64,000 bases of DNA. It comes from Bryopsis sp. KO-2023. Its lineage: Eukaryota; Chlorophyta; Ulvophyceae; Bryopsidales; Bryopsidaceae. Shown here piece after piece: positions 23,401 through 34,807 of this stretch. The DNA lies in contig BSYQ01000008.1 of the NCBI GenBank assembly GCA_030272585.1, positions 4,216,001-4,280,000 on the forward strand, given 5' to 3'. The translations under genes were made by a program, and so were the position numbers. Position 1 is the stretch's first letter, and each line of letters starts with the position of its first letter. Under the pieces are notes generated by a model. The model saw only the letters and a program-made list of their open reading frames with translations. It did not search any database and was not told where the DNA came from.

Positions 23401-26400
23401 ATGATCCACACCAAGACAACATCAGCTTGCCAAGCCTGATTTGTCACCGGGCTGGACCATCCATAGTATGCCCTCTTCTTTCCACACATCTGTGTTGGGG
23501 CCTTAAGTCTCGGCAAGGGTGAAAAGACAACTTCAGCAACCTGAGCTTGCATCATAATGCACCAATGCTCGCATCTTCTTCCTGTGTCCTTCTGAATCAG
23601 AAGTTCTGAGGTGGACACCATAAACCTTTGGCTGCTTCACCATCAGAAATCTTTAATGCCACTGGTTGCTCTCACCACCGTGAATACAATCATCTCTTTG
23701 TGTGATTGGCAGAAACGGCATCGATATATTCTTGGGCTGCGATCCAGTTGGCCTCTTGCTCAAGCTGTTGGTCCTCATACATCATCTCATATCAACATGA
23801 GCCGGCAGTTCACAAGTCCCTTGAACTGTCGATTTTTCTGACCATTTTCCTTTGTCAACTGGGGTATTCTTGGCCTTGCTGTAGCCACTCCTTTCACCTC
23901 CAGTTTATTTGCCACCAGAGGTGTTGCCTTTAGGATAAGCAACCTTCTGCCACTGGTGCAAATACAAATTCGAATCAACTGATTCGCAAGCTTGATGTCC
24001 TCTTGTATCTCCAGAAGTCTCACAACATTCTGTCATAAACAACAGCCGGATCGCAATCGTTTCTCCAATCCTCGTTCTCCACCTCATAGACTTTTCTATC
24101 CCATCCAGATGTGGGGACATGTGCCCTTCTTTTTCTTGAAGAGACCTTCCTTTCTTAGGTCAGCCTCAGCCCTCCTTGGCTGGTGCACAAACTTGATCCT
24201 CCTTAATAGCATCCACCAAATCATGGTCCTTGACTGGATTTCAATGCACAACCCTTGTATTTTCCAGAGCTGTCACTCAACACAAGCCTTCAGAAATCCT
24301 TGACCATTTTCCACCACATCGGACTCCAATATTTCAGTTCCACTATCAACAATATCAAGCCAGAAAATTCCACAGAGAGATTCCTGCTTGAAACACCTTT
24401 CACATAACCCGAAACCTTCAAAAGAAAATCATTTTTCTCCTGAACTTTCCATCACTAATCAGATCATGACTTTTCTCAAATGAAATAAATGCATGAAAAA
24501 GATTAATACCCTGATCACTTCTTTTCTTCTCAGTTCATAAACTATTAATTCAGAAATGTAGTTGCTGTCCAAAATTTTCAGCAAGTGGTGAAAAGGTATC
24601 TCTTTCTTCCCATATCTGTGAGTATAATCAAATGCAAAAAGAGAAACAAATTCTCTGCCTTGCTTTATAAAAATCTGTCCATTTTCTGCATCGAATTTCG
24701 AAAAGACCAATGCATTCATTCAATCTGATGACAATACCACCAAACTCATCTCAAACTCTTGAAGAAGAGGTTCAACATCAGCAAGTCATGTCCTCTGACT
24801 CCTACTGCTGGATAAACATGAGTCACTTTGCATCCAATGGGTGCTCTCTTGCTGCAACTCTTGTATTGCAGCAACATCTCCGAGGGAAGATCATTCTTTG
24901 CTTTGTAGCACACTCAGAATTATTACTCAACAGCTCCTGTGGCATTTGTTGCATGTCTCCTTGAGTAATAATGATCTTCTTCCACTTGATGTGCATCCTC
25001 TTGTGCAAGTGTAGATGGTATTGACTCAGCATTTCGATGTGATCTTCTCCACATCAGTAACTCTGATATTTGCCTTGGCATTCGTTGCAATATTTGCCAT
25101 ATCATACACTCCAATGTATGTTGCAGTCAATGTGATACACATTGGCTGTATTGTTTCATGTGTTCATGTAAACAACACGTCATGGCTGCGGCATGTTCAA
25201 CTCAGTTCGAACTGCGAAATCTGCTGGCAGTAGATGCTGCAGTCAATATGAATTCGTTGTGGTATCCCCAGATGCACCCGAGGTAACATCCATTCTTGAT
25301 CGCACGCTTGATCCCAGTGGGTATCACATATAGTGCTTCAACAGCATCCTCGTTCAAGAGGTTCTCTCGTGTGTGTCGGTGCGCTACCTCAACCACAGTC
25401 TCATCATTGACTTCATTATCATTCGCACTTGTTCCGTTCACTGTGTTGTCGTCGATGCCAACTTCGATGTATGTCTGCAACATTAACAATCGAATTGATT
25501 GCAACATTCGTTGGGGCTCTCTTGTCTTTGCTGCCCTCATTTGTGCCAGTTGCGGCAATGCCTCCAACTGTAACACCTTGACGACTGCATTCCTTGCAGT
25601 CACGCTTCTCACCCTCTCTGAGAATCGTCTCATCAAAACTCTCACGCTGCTGTTGCTTGGCTTATCAGCCCGGCATCACTTGCAGGTGATGCGACGTGTT
25701 TTGCTTGGCGCCTGGTCACACTTCTCTCCTCAGAGGTCGAAATCCAAACTTGCATAGTCTTCTGCAGTTTGCCTTTGCGCTTGTGTCACTCCCAACTGAC
25801 GCAGTCTGATGCAGTTCGCTTTTGCACTTGGGTCACTTTCCATCAATGGTGCGCGTGAGATTCGTTTCTCCACGCACAAGCTGCTCAAGTCTTTGCCAAA
25901 AGCGCTCACTTAGCATCAACACAGTCGACTGCACATTCCACCTTCGAGTGGTGTGGCTCAGTTCAGTGATCTTCGAAACATAGCACAATAGAAGACTTGT
26001 CGCTGCCTCTGAGTAGCTGTCTAGTTCCATCGAACTATTTCGACAATCCTTTTGCTCCATCGCCATGCAATCAACCGTCAGGCTATCAGTAGCAACTGCG
26101 GCGTCGCGCTACAACTGTTCGATCAACATTCGATCGAATTTTCTGTGTCGATTCGTCCTGCATTTTGCGCACTTCCTGCAAAATGTTATTTCAATGCGCT
26201 GCAACTTTTATCACTCGTGATAATGTTGCGCCTGTGTTCTCAGGGCGTTGCACTCTTGTCAGTGTCCAAACGCCTTCTGTAACTCCGTCTTTTCGCGTCC
26301 GAGGCGAGGCTTGCGCCTGCCACTTTCTTCCGTCGTTGCGCTTCCATCGCAACATCTGCTGTAATTGCAATGAAATTGCAATGTGCTGCATGTAACATTC

Positions 26401-26975
26401 GCTGCATCCCCTTCATTGGGATTCCGTTTGTGTCTCCACAATCGCTTTGTTTTCATGCAGAATCGTCTGCACTCTCAACACCAACGATATCGAACTCACC
26501 TCCCAAGGAGGTTTGCCCTGTTGTGTACAGTCTCCTCGACTTGTACAATAGAACGACCAGCCAGTTAGGTGGCTTAAGAGGGTTCGACTCCCTCTCTGGA
26601 TCTCAAGCAAAGCCTCATTGACCTGGCGCTCGATAGCGACCAGCCAATAGGTGCTTCCAGAGGGTCTAACGACCTCTTTGAACCTTAAGCGAAGCCTGAA
26701 CAGCTGCTTTTCTGCTTTGCCTTTTCGGGATCCTCAAAAGAGGAAAACCTCAGATCTTAGGTTACCCCTGTAGGGTGTGAGATCTTTCGCTTGTCAGCCT
26801 TGCGCTGATCCCAGCGACTGGGTGGGCGCTCTCTAGCGACCCACGCGACTTGGGCGAGCCAGTCACTTGCAGTTGACTGCTGTGAGAAAGGGGGGTCGTC
26901 GCTGACGACTTGTCATGGTACGACCTCAGCCCCCAAAACTTCGCTGGCTCCAGTTGCTGCTGCCGACACGAAAGC

Positions 26976-27122
26976 TAGCTCACACTGCGCAGTCGTTCCT
27001 CACGACCTGCGACTCTCTTGCTGGGTCACACTGCGCAGTTGTTCCTCACGATCTGCGACTCTCTTGCTGGGTCACATTGCGCAGTCGTTCCTCACGACCC
27101 GCGACTCTCTTGGAAGGTCACA
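26976..27122. repeat. ~46 bp tandem repeat
   Basis: Three units share CACTGCGCAGTCGTTCCTCA and GCGACTCTCTTG with small changes. On the LARD strand they lie in the leader, a few hundred bases after the primer-binding site. Confidence 0.85.
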
Positions 27123-27559
27123 CTGTTGGGCTTCCACGAACTTGCGCTGCCATGCTCATACGTCACTTTTACTTAGTGCAGCCTTGGTCAAGTCTCTTCG
27201 TCGTTCAACGAACTCGAACACCAATAGTCGGAGACGACAGGTTCGGCCCTGGGCCGTCTTCTTTGTCGTCCTCGCTGGCGATCACCTTTTCAAGGCTTCT
27301 TCAAAGCACGCTTTCGCTGGCACCACCATCACCACTGCAGATCGCTTTCCCCACCCTAGTCCAAAGGGTCGACAGTGGTGGGTAACCTCTTTTCTTTGCA
27401 ACGCTGCTCTTCTCCAGCGTCTCAGTAGTCCATACTTCCGTAGCTTCCATAGCTGCTCGCGTTCTGCTCTTGTGGTAGCTTCCATTAGCGCTGCTCTTAG
27501 ACCCCTTACTCCACTTTGCCACACAGGGTCGCACAATAAGTAACACTTATTGCGCCTTT

Positions 27560-27571
27560 GCTCCGAAACCA
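27560..27571 (-). promoter_or_regulatory. LARD primer-binding site
   Basis: The minus strand reads TGGTTTCGGAGC, one base from the LTR edge at 27573. It is identical to the Gypsy and TRIM sites, and it fixes the minus orientation of the LARD. Confidence 0.88.
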
Positions 27572-27572
27572 A

Positions 27573-28167
27573 TGAAACGAGGCTACTTTTTTCAAGGTCC
27601 CCTCGCCCTCCTAGAGGAGGACGAGTGCCTTCCTCAAGCGTCTCGTTAGATAGAACTTCCTTACAAGAATAAAGTTATAAAGAAGATACAACGACCTTTT
27701 CCTTCCACACTCTTATACCCTAGCGCCACAGCGCATCAAACCCTTGTTCCTGTCGACGTGTCACTATTCACTAGGAATTCACACATCTCCTTGCCACCTC
27801 AACTGTGAACGTGCCCCTATTCCACGAGAACTCACACGTCCAATTGACAACTCGACTTTGATGGCTGCCACATCATCATCCATCAAACTCCATCGAGCTT
27901 GGTTGTAGTCGTGACTCCAAGGGTGTCGCACTACTGCACCTCTGCACCTCTGCACCTCTACACCGCTGCACTGCTGCACGCTGCATCCACCGCTGCACGC
28001 TGCACCGCTGCACCGCTGCACCGCTGCACGCTGCACTCCTACACGCCGCACTCTCGCACGCTGCTCCTACACGTTGCACTCTTGCAACCTTCCCTTTTTC
28101 AGCTGCAGGAAGCATGGCAACTACTCTTGTAGTTCCAGCTCGAGTGCTGCGATAACCAACCGTTACA
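27573..28167 (-). repeat. LARD-like element, right LTR (5' LTR)
   Basis: 595 bp, apparently identical to 11066-11660, followed by TTTCC at 28168-28172, the duplicated target. Confidence 0.93.
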
Positions 28168-28496
28168 TTTCCCACTTTTCCCACTTTTTATTTTCCAAGA
28201 CTCCCGTATTTAGTGAAGTCGAATTTGGTCATAAAACCGCGCATCAAGTTCCAACCTGGGAGATGCGATCATGAGTTCGTAAGAACATGTCATTCGAATT
28301 AGTCTTGTGCCAATTTCCACAGCACACTCTCTGGTCTTATATAAGAACAACACTGTCCATTGGAAACTGAAGAATAGTCTTAGCCCAACGTCTGTTAGGC
28401 AAAGACGATTTTGTGGCGATATTGCCTCCACATTTCCAAACATAACATAACATAATTACACGCGAAGAAGCCACCCAGACCCCCTACCAGTTTCTA

Positions 28497-28700
28497 TTGC
28501 GGAAAAATTTACACCAATTTCCAAACACCGCGACCGTAGAGGGAGATTTTTCGGTGCTGGGTTGGGAAAAAGATGTCTATCGAAAGAGGATCTTGGATTT
28601 TTCTTCAGAAGGGATATTGCAAGCACGGCAATATGCAGCTTTGAAAAAGCTCCACGCGCACTCCTCGAAGCTCAAGGCGGTTGAGGATAACGTTGTTTGA
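28497..28700 (+). pseudogene. hAT-like transposase C-terminal fragment
   Basis: The frame ends at TGA (28698-28700) and has no ATG start. The peptide contains TVEGDFSVLGWEKD and DFSSEGILQARQ, resembling the C-terminal dimerisation region of hAT transposases, where a conserved ERxFS-type motif precedes a helical segment. The N-terminal BED finger and catalytic core are absent. Its place between inverted repeats with an 8 bp target duplication supports the family assignment. It should be inactive. Confidence 0.6.
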
Positions 28701-28966
28701 CGGACAGAACCGAACTGTGTTGCTTGTGAAGAGACTCCCTCCATTGGAGAGTGTTTTGAGAACGCCCAATGAGGCAGGGGAGGGAAATACGATGTTTCTT
28801 TGACTTCTTAAGATGATATTTTTCTTCAAAGTTGGACTTTCAACACTGTATTTCTCGATTTGTGTGTTGTCCCACCTTTCCCGTTTTTAAAATCTGAGGA
28901 TTCCCACAATTAGCTTAAATGTGGGAAAAGTGGGAACTCCCGCGTTTGTAGATGCCTGCAAAAGAA

Positions 28967-31762
28967 GTATGATTTTATCAAAAACAGTGGTTTTCTTCCA
29001 AAAAAAACACAGTCAAATAAAGACTTGTGTGTTTATCATTCATTGTCACCTCACTTTTTTTTCTCCATATTTCAGGCTGAAACCCTCACAGAAGTGCGTA
29101 ATAATAAACTTCATGCAAAATTTTTGAATCCATCAAACATAGTTAAAAACAGATCGCTCTCGAAGGAAGGTATTTTCGATTGAGAAAAAAAAATTGAAAC
29201 AGAGAGAACCTCAGAAAATTGATTTGGGTTGAGGCACCATTTCCACGAAAGCTTAATTTTTATCACGCTCGTGCGCTTTGGTTATTTTTGCGGAAGATCA
29301 AGAACTGACTAATCTGGAAAAAATACAAATCTACATAGAATTGGAAGACGAAGTTACTGATAAAAACTCAAATGAGGAAATGCATTACCAAGCGTCGCAA
29401 AAAAGGACACATACTTGCAGTGGAACAAAGAGCATCGGAATGTTCATTATGGATTGATCAGATATCTATTGCACCTAGATCAGATTGGATTTTTCCGAGA
29501 TAAGTAATGAGTCATTACTAATGACCAACAAACAAACTATTGTTAAAGAAAGCCTTCTCCATATTTGGTATTGATTATCGAACAAGGTCCATGTAACTTG
29601 ATGTTCAACGGAGATGGACTGATTAGAAAACCTCACAAAACACTTGATATTTCAATCTGCATGGCTTCCTTAAAATTTTTTCAAGATTTATATTATAGAG
29701 GTCGGGATTTTGAAGGTGCAACAAATCATTGACTCTGGAATTTACCAACAAATCGCATTCAAGAGAAGGAATAAGGCAGCTCAGGAGCGATTGCTGCAAC
29801 AAGGTTGTCTTGTTGATGATGGTGCAATTGCAAACATTGCTGTAATGAAAGAAGATGTATGGACGGCACAAAAGTTGCTGATGACACGAAACTGGCTTGA
29901 GGTACTGCAGAATGCCAAGTGTATTCCAGGAAAACGGGATAAGTAGATGTGTGCGTTCTTGCAAAGATATTTTCATGTGGGTTTTGTTTGTGAAAAGGGA
30001 TTCGCATGTTTAAAATAAAAGAAAAGTATCTGAACTTTCTCTTGGTTGCAGTTTATGTCATTATCCCCCCCTGCCCTATGCTTGCCTTCATGAGCTCAGC
30101 TGTTGAGTATAATCCATATGCAGGAATCCCTGAAAGGAGCAGTTCCATGTTTCAGATGGCCACTCTCTTTGTCGAAGATTAATAGGTTGATCATTGGATT
30201 GATTGGTGGGGTTCTTAACGAAAGTAAAACGATGAAAAGCAGCCGCTCCAATTGAAAACGATCGATCCCTCATTCTTTGCGAGTGAGGAAAAACAGCCAA
30301 ACCCCAGGAACAAAAATTGAATGTAGAAACAGGTGAAAGAACACCGACTCTGCTGCAGTTTGCGCAACAACCAACATGGTTGAGACAAATGTGATTGCCT
30401 GAACCTTTCATTGCATTTCGGAGCCCAGAAACATGTGTGTACTTTTTCCCCCTCTGTTTTTCTGAATCAGAAAACTGTCAGCATCAGGATTTCCAAGCAG
30501 CAAAACTCTGATGCCCACGTGAAGGTCGATGCGAACGATTTTCCCGATATTTCAACTTCTCCTGTCCAAACATACCAGAAAAAGTAAGACAAGAAGGCAG
30601 AAGAAGTTCACGGCAAAAAATACCCATGGATAGAGCAATGCAATAGGCCTTCAATCATTTTTCCATGAGAAGTGCTAATATGATTTTCCTCGAGTGCCAC
30701 AATTCAAAGAAAAGCGACTCAGAAAATCATACCCCATGTCTGAAACTCAGAAATGTCGAGGGAGGGTGAACAATAAAAATAATAACAGCATGACAGACAT
30801 GAATGCGATCATGACAAATTCATCAAACAGATTAGGCTTCTGCCCAAAAGCTTTCAGGAAAGGAATCAGCTTACAAGCAAGATTCGAAGCAAGAAAAAAT
30901 TTGGGGAAAGGTACCTGATTCCAGGGCTGGCACCTTTGAAAAACTTAAGAGAGCGTCTGAGCACATTGCCAGTCTCCAAGTCAGACAGCGTCGTCTTTAC
31001 TGCTTCCTTTGACGGCTTCCTTTTTCGAACAAATCATGGCAGTCTCAAGGTCTGACTAGCAATGTTCCAATCATCTCCACAGATTCCACAGTGGATAATA
31101 GCTTTCAACCTTGATCAAACACATTTGCAAGAATTCAACTCAACTGCTCCGACCTCGAAAATACACATTCATGAAAAAATAATTCTGTTTTCTTTCTTTC
31201 TTTCTTTTTTTTTTAATCCAGCATTTTTTAAAGAGGGAACAGTGTGGGCTGGAGAGTTGCATTGTGGGACTAGGATATCTGAAAGCTGAACAAGGTTATG
31301 CCCTTGTTTGCATACACCATTTCAATGTCAATATCAACGCTTATTGTGAAAAAAAAACCCTTTCTAACAGAGATAGATACAGACACATTGTGTGGGAAAG
31401 CCTTACCATTGGGATGATCGAGGAAATTTCCTGAGTCCATATATTCCAACACCCCCCACAAAAATTTGTAGCCCTTATTCAATCACCAGGAGAAGTTGTG
31501 GAGCTGAAAAAGTGAGGGTGGTGTGCTGTTCCAATTTCTTTCTTGTTGAAAAAACAACACCAAGACATCTTTTAGGGAAAAAAAATCGTAGAAGGCGCGA
31601 ATTCTATCTCCGGCGCGAATTTTACTGGGTTTGGATTCAAGTATGTAACTCACTCGCCTGCTGGTGAATCATCCCGCCCAGTCTGACACCCAGGGTTGGA
31701 AAAGTGTGGAAACTCCAACCATCAAGAATCCGAACTCGACATGTTGCAGCCCTTCCACAGCG
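28967..31762. other. Intergenic region, possibly one small exon
   Basis: Mostly A/T-rich with no firm gene. A plus-strand frame at about 29705-29946 ends in a stop and encodes roughly 80 charged residues (for example RRNKAAQERLLQQG). It could be a terminal exon or chance. A CTTT run lies near 31190-31215. The 3' part must include the promoter of the oxidoreductase-like gene and perhaps an upstream exon. Confidence 0.45.
29705..29946 (+). CDS. Possible terminal exon, product unknown
   Basis: An open frame of about 80 codons ends at TAG 29944-29946, with acceptor-like AG dinucleotides just upstream (near 29700). Composition is protein-like and charged, but no family is recognised and no upstream exon was found. 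Confidence 0.25.
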
Positions 31763-33391
31763 ATGCTAGTGCTCGTGGGCATCGCCGTTTCTGTTACGGC
31801 TGCTTTCACCGCGCTCTTCTACGTTCGCTCCAATGACCACCCCGCCCCCACCAAAATCGACCTGAACGCGTCCAGCGTGCAGAAAGAAATCTCGATCAAA
31901 AAGAAACTCCAAGAGCGTCACCAATCTAGGGGCAAAACCTCCTCAGGAAATCCCGACGCGAAACTCCCCGTTGGTCAATTTGCCGCGAAATCGTGGGTGG
32001 TTTTGGATTTGGGCATTCAGATCGATTTGTCGAAATACGATCCATGGGAACAGGGGGATGATTTTGCACTGAGAGTGTGTGGGGTGGAGGGTGGGCAAAA
32101 GGATGTGACTGTGGGGGAAATCAAAAGGCAGCTCAAAGTGAGGCCTGAGAATATGGATTGGCATTGCGTGACGGGGTGGTCCACCTTGGGGCTGCGTTTC
32201 AAAGGGGTCCGCATGGCTGACTTTATCGAGTTGGTGAAACCGCAAGAAAATTGGGTGTGCTTGTGGCAGGTAATGATGACTAATTTGGGAGTTCGCTGTT
32301 TTATGAGTGTCATGGGTGTGCAGATCCTATGATTAAACAAAAAAAATCTTGATTGAACGAATCCGAAACCTTTGATTTTGCTTACACACACACGCACAAA
32401 TTTCGCCTTTCGTTTTTTCTTTTTGCCTTTCTTTCTTTCTTTTTCCTTACATATAAATTTCTGATGTGAAAGAGAAGGGATATGGGGACCGCCAACCATT
32501 TTCCACTCGTTTATTTATTATTCGTTTTGTTTTGCATTCCCCCCAATAAAAAAATTATGACTTTTTGACAAAAGTATTTGATAGAGCAGTGGTGTAACCT
32601 CAAATTCTTCTCACTGTTTCTTGTTTTTTGGGGGTGGGGAGGGGTGGGTGGGAATTATATAATTACAGTAGTATATAAAGACACAAAGAAAAATAAAAAA
32701 ATACAGTTAGGAGCGAAAGGAAATTACTCAGACTTCTCATGGTTTCCTGTGTGTTTGTGTGGCTCTATGAAATGTTGTTTCTTTGCCTTTTTCTTTTCCA
32801 TTTTTCAACACAGTGGTGGCAAATTCTTTCGAATGGAGGTACTTTTTTAGCCCCCACCACCCTCACCCCTCTCCCTTCTTCTTCTCTTTTTCCCAACCCT
32901 TCACTCAGTTTTTTTCTGTTTTTGTTTTTGTTTTTTTTTCCGAAAAAACACAAAATCAGGTTTCTGCTGATGGCTACACCACACCGATCATGAGGGAGGA
33001 TCTGGAATCGGATCCTGATGCTTTCATAGCATTATCCGACGACGAAGGAAAGTTGCTCCCTATCGAACATGGGGGCATCCGATTAGTCACCCCCTCCCTC
33101 TTTGGCTGGAAGTCCGCCAAATATTTGACCGAACTCCATTTCTTGCCCTATTACAGAAACGGCTTCTGGGAAAACCTCGGATGCCACAAAAGGGGTAGAG
33201 TGAAATTCGACGAGCGATGGGATGCCAAATCTGAAGGGGTTTGGAAATGGTTGATTTGGATGGGAGATCAGTACAGGATTTGGTTAGGGCCGAGGGTTTA
33301 TTACTTCAACATGTGGGCAGGGGCAAAAGTGTTGGGGTGGTTCACTCGGCTATTCCATCTGTTTACCACTGAGGATGAAAAAAGGAATTGA
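31763..33391 (+). CDS. Membrane-anchored molybdopterin oxidoreductase-like protein
   Basis: Exons 31763-32269 and 32960-33391 join in phase to give 312 aa. The first ~21 residues (MLVLVGIAVSVTAAFTALFYV) are a signal anchor, followed by a basic linker. The rest resembles the sulfite-oxidase/MsrP-type molybdopterin domain. It has DWHCVTGWS, where the family places the Cys that ligates molybdenum (residue ~135), then VSADGYTT, and GGIRLVTPSLFGWKSAK near the end of the fold. Such proteins bind molybdenum cofactor and perform oxidations or reductions of sulfur compounds. Here the domain probably faces the lumen or the cell exterior. The frame is open upstream to 31649, so an additional 5' exon is possible. 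The substrate is not predictable. Confidence 0.8.
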
Positions 33392-34807
33392 TTGTGGCGG
33401 AGAAATCCTTGTGCCAGTGTTGAGAAGATTCGTGTATGTATGTTCTTCTGTGAAAATAGTTATGTATTGATTTTGGACCACCTTGATTGTATTGGTATCG
33501 TCAAACTCATCACATGGCAGTTGCACAGGGCCCAGCAGAAATCCTTGTTCGACCATAAAACCACCCGAGCAGCAAACAAACCACCTGAAAAATGAAGCCT
33601 GGAGCCCTTGTGGGCAGAACAAAATGGTGTGGCGTTGGGATTCCAAGGAAAAAACACATACACATTTGCTGAAAGACACCCTTACAGAACAGAATAAGAG
33701 CCCTCCATAACTCCTTTCCACTGTGAACCAGGTACAGGGGCATTCCCCCAGAATTTAAAAACAGAATACTTTGAAAACCATCGAAAACAAAGAATAAATA
33801 AAATATGTATATAGTCATGTGCTCTTGAATGCCGTGACAGCGATTTGGGGGGGGGGTCTGTATTTTGTTGGACGAAAAATTCAACAGCTCTAGTAACTCT
33901 ACCCAGGATTTTATTCACATGGATGTTTCTGTCCTGCTTAAACCATCCCAGCGTCAAACCAATTATAAAAGACAAAGAAGCACCACCCTGGCGAGCTGGA
34001 AAGAAATATTCTCTCCAAGAAAAAACAAACAAACACCAGCAAGCAAAAGACAAAAGGACTTCAACTCACCCCTTTTTTTGTACCAAAAAAATTCTCAAAA
34101 AGGGATACGTGAAAGGTATGAAAGCGAAGGCAATTTTTTTTCCCAATCGAGCACTGCATACAATTTTTTTCTTTTCTCCTCTAGACAGTCCTTGACAAAA
34201 GCACAAAAATCTCAATCGACGCGTTCTCAACGCGTTTCCTAGCTAGCTAGCTAGGAATGAATGTTGAATTTTTTGCCCAAAATTTCAGTACCCTAATTTG
34301 AACAACTGCCCTCCTTTTGCATAGACTTCCCTAAATTTGCTTGCTCTTTTTTTCCCCGACAAGATGAATTGATGTTCCATTTTTTCTTTCTTTTCCTGTT
34401 GAATTTAAAAACTAGATAGACCCTCCCGCCACAAGTCAGCGTCCTTAGCTTGCGAATGCCATGAGTTGAAAAGATCCCCAGAAAAAAAGTGCCAAAAAGA
34501 TGCCCAGGCTGGTTTCTATCCATTACTCATCAAAACGAAATTAAACTATTAACTTTCTTAACTTCCCCATCAACCCCTTCTCACAAAAAACATATGACAA
34601 AAAAAAACATACACCCACTTGAAACTTTTTTTGTTTTCTTTTCTGTGTTTTTTTCTTTCCTTCATCGCTTGCTTGGGTTCACAATGGAACCCTGTCTATT
34701 CACAGAACAAAATGACTTACCCATGCTTTTTCTTTCTTTTTCTTTGATTCCCATCAACGATACAAAAAGTTGCCCCCCCCTCCCCCCCCCCCTCTCTCAG
34801 CCCAGTT
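33392..34807. other. Intergenic region with CTAG palindrome
   Basis: No gene is seen. A perfect 22 bp palindrome of CTAG units lies at 34236-34257. The region carries the 3' ends of two convergent genes. Confidence 0.5.

Larger units (their letters stand above)
23401..27572 (-). other. LARD interior, 5' half: non-coding
   Basis: On the element's strand this follows the 5' LTR and primer-binding site. I find no gag or pol motifs in any frame. There are moderately long open frames on both strands near 25200-25750, but they overlap each other and show no family signature. A ~46 bp tandem repeat lies at about 26976-27122. Two imperfect copies of a block starting GACCAGCCA occur near 26560 and 26638. 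Confidence 0.65.
11066..28167 (-). mobile_element. Large non-autonomous LTR retrotransposon (LARD-like)
   Basis: It is bounded by 595 bp LTRs at 11066-11660 and 27573-28167 with TG...CA ends and a 5 bp target duplication, TTTCC, at 11061-11065 and 28168-28172. Orientation is minus: one base inside the right LTR is the primer-binding site TGGTTTCGGAGC (complement of 27560-27571), and inside the left LTR a purine tract, GGTGGGGAGGAA, reads on the minus strand. Without the nested Gypsy the element is about 9.1 kb. Neither half shows gag, protease, RT or integrase motifs in any frame, so movement would need proteins supplied in trans. The LTRs looked identical by eye, which implies recent insertion. 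Confidence 0.9.
11029..28958 (+). mobile_element. hAT-type DNA transposon relic, split by later insertions
   Basis: Remaining parts are 11029-11065 and 28173-28958, about 823 bp together. The terminal inverted repeats match over about 22 bp: CAGGCATCTTCAAACGCGGG on the left and CAGGCATCTACAAACGCGGG read inward from 28958. The 8 bp direct repeat CAAAAGAA occurs at 11021-11028 and 28959-28966, and 8 bp is the hAT target-site length. A second inner inverted repeat, TTCCCACTTTTCCCAC, lies near both ends. The only protein remnant is the hAT dimerisation-like fragment at about 28497-28700. The LTR element that split it sits within the left end, just before the inner repeat. Confidence 0.85.

Noticed and set aside
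25202-25757. About 150-codon frames on both strands in the LARD interior
   Set aside because: They overlap each other on opposite strands, have no family signature and lie in an element without other coding signs.
26560-26700. A T-arm-like string (GAGGG-TTCGACT-CCCTC) suggesting a tRNA gene
   Set aside because: No acceptor, D-arm or anticodon stem could be paired around it, and a second imperfect copy lies nearby, so it is a repeat inside the LARD.
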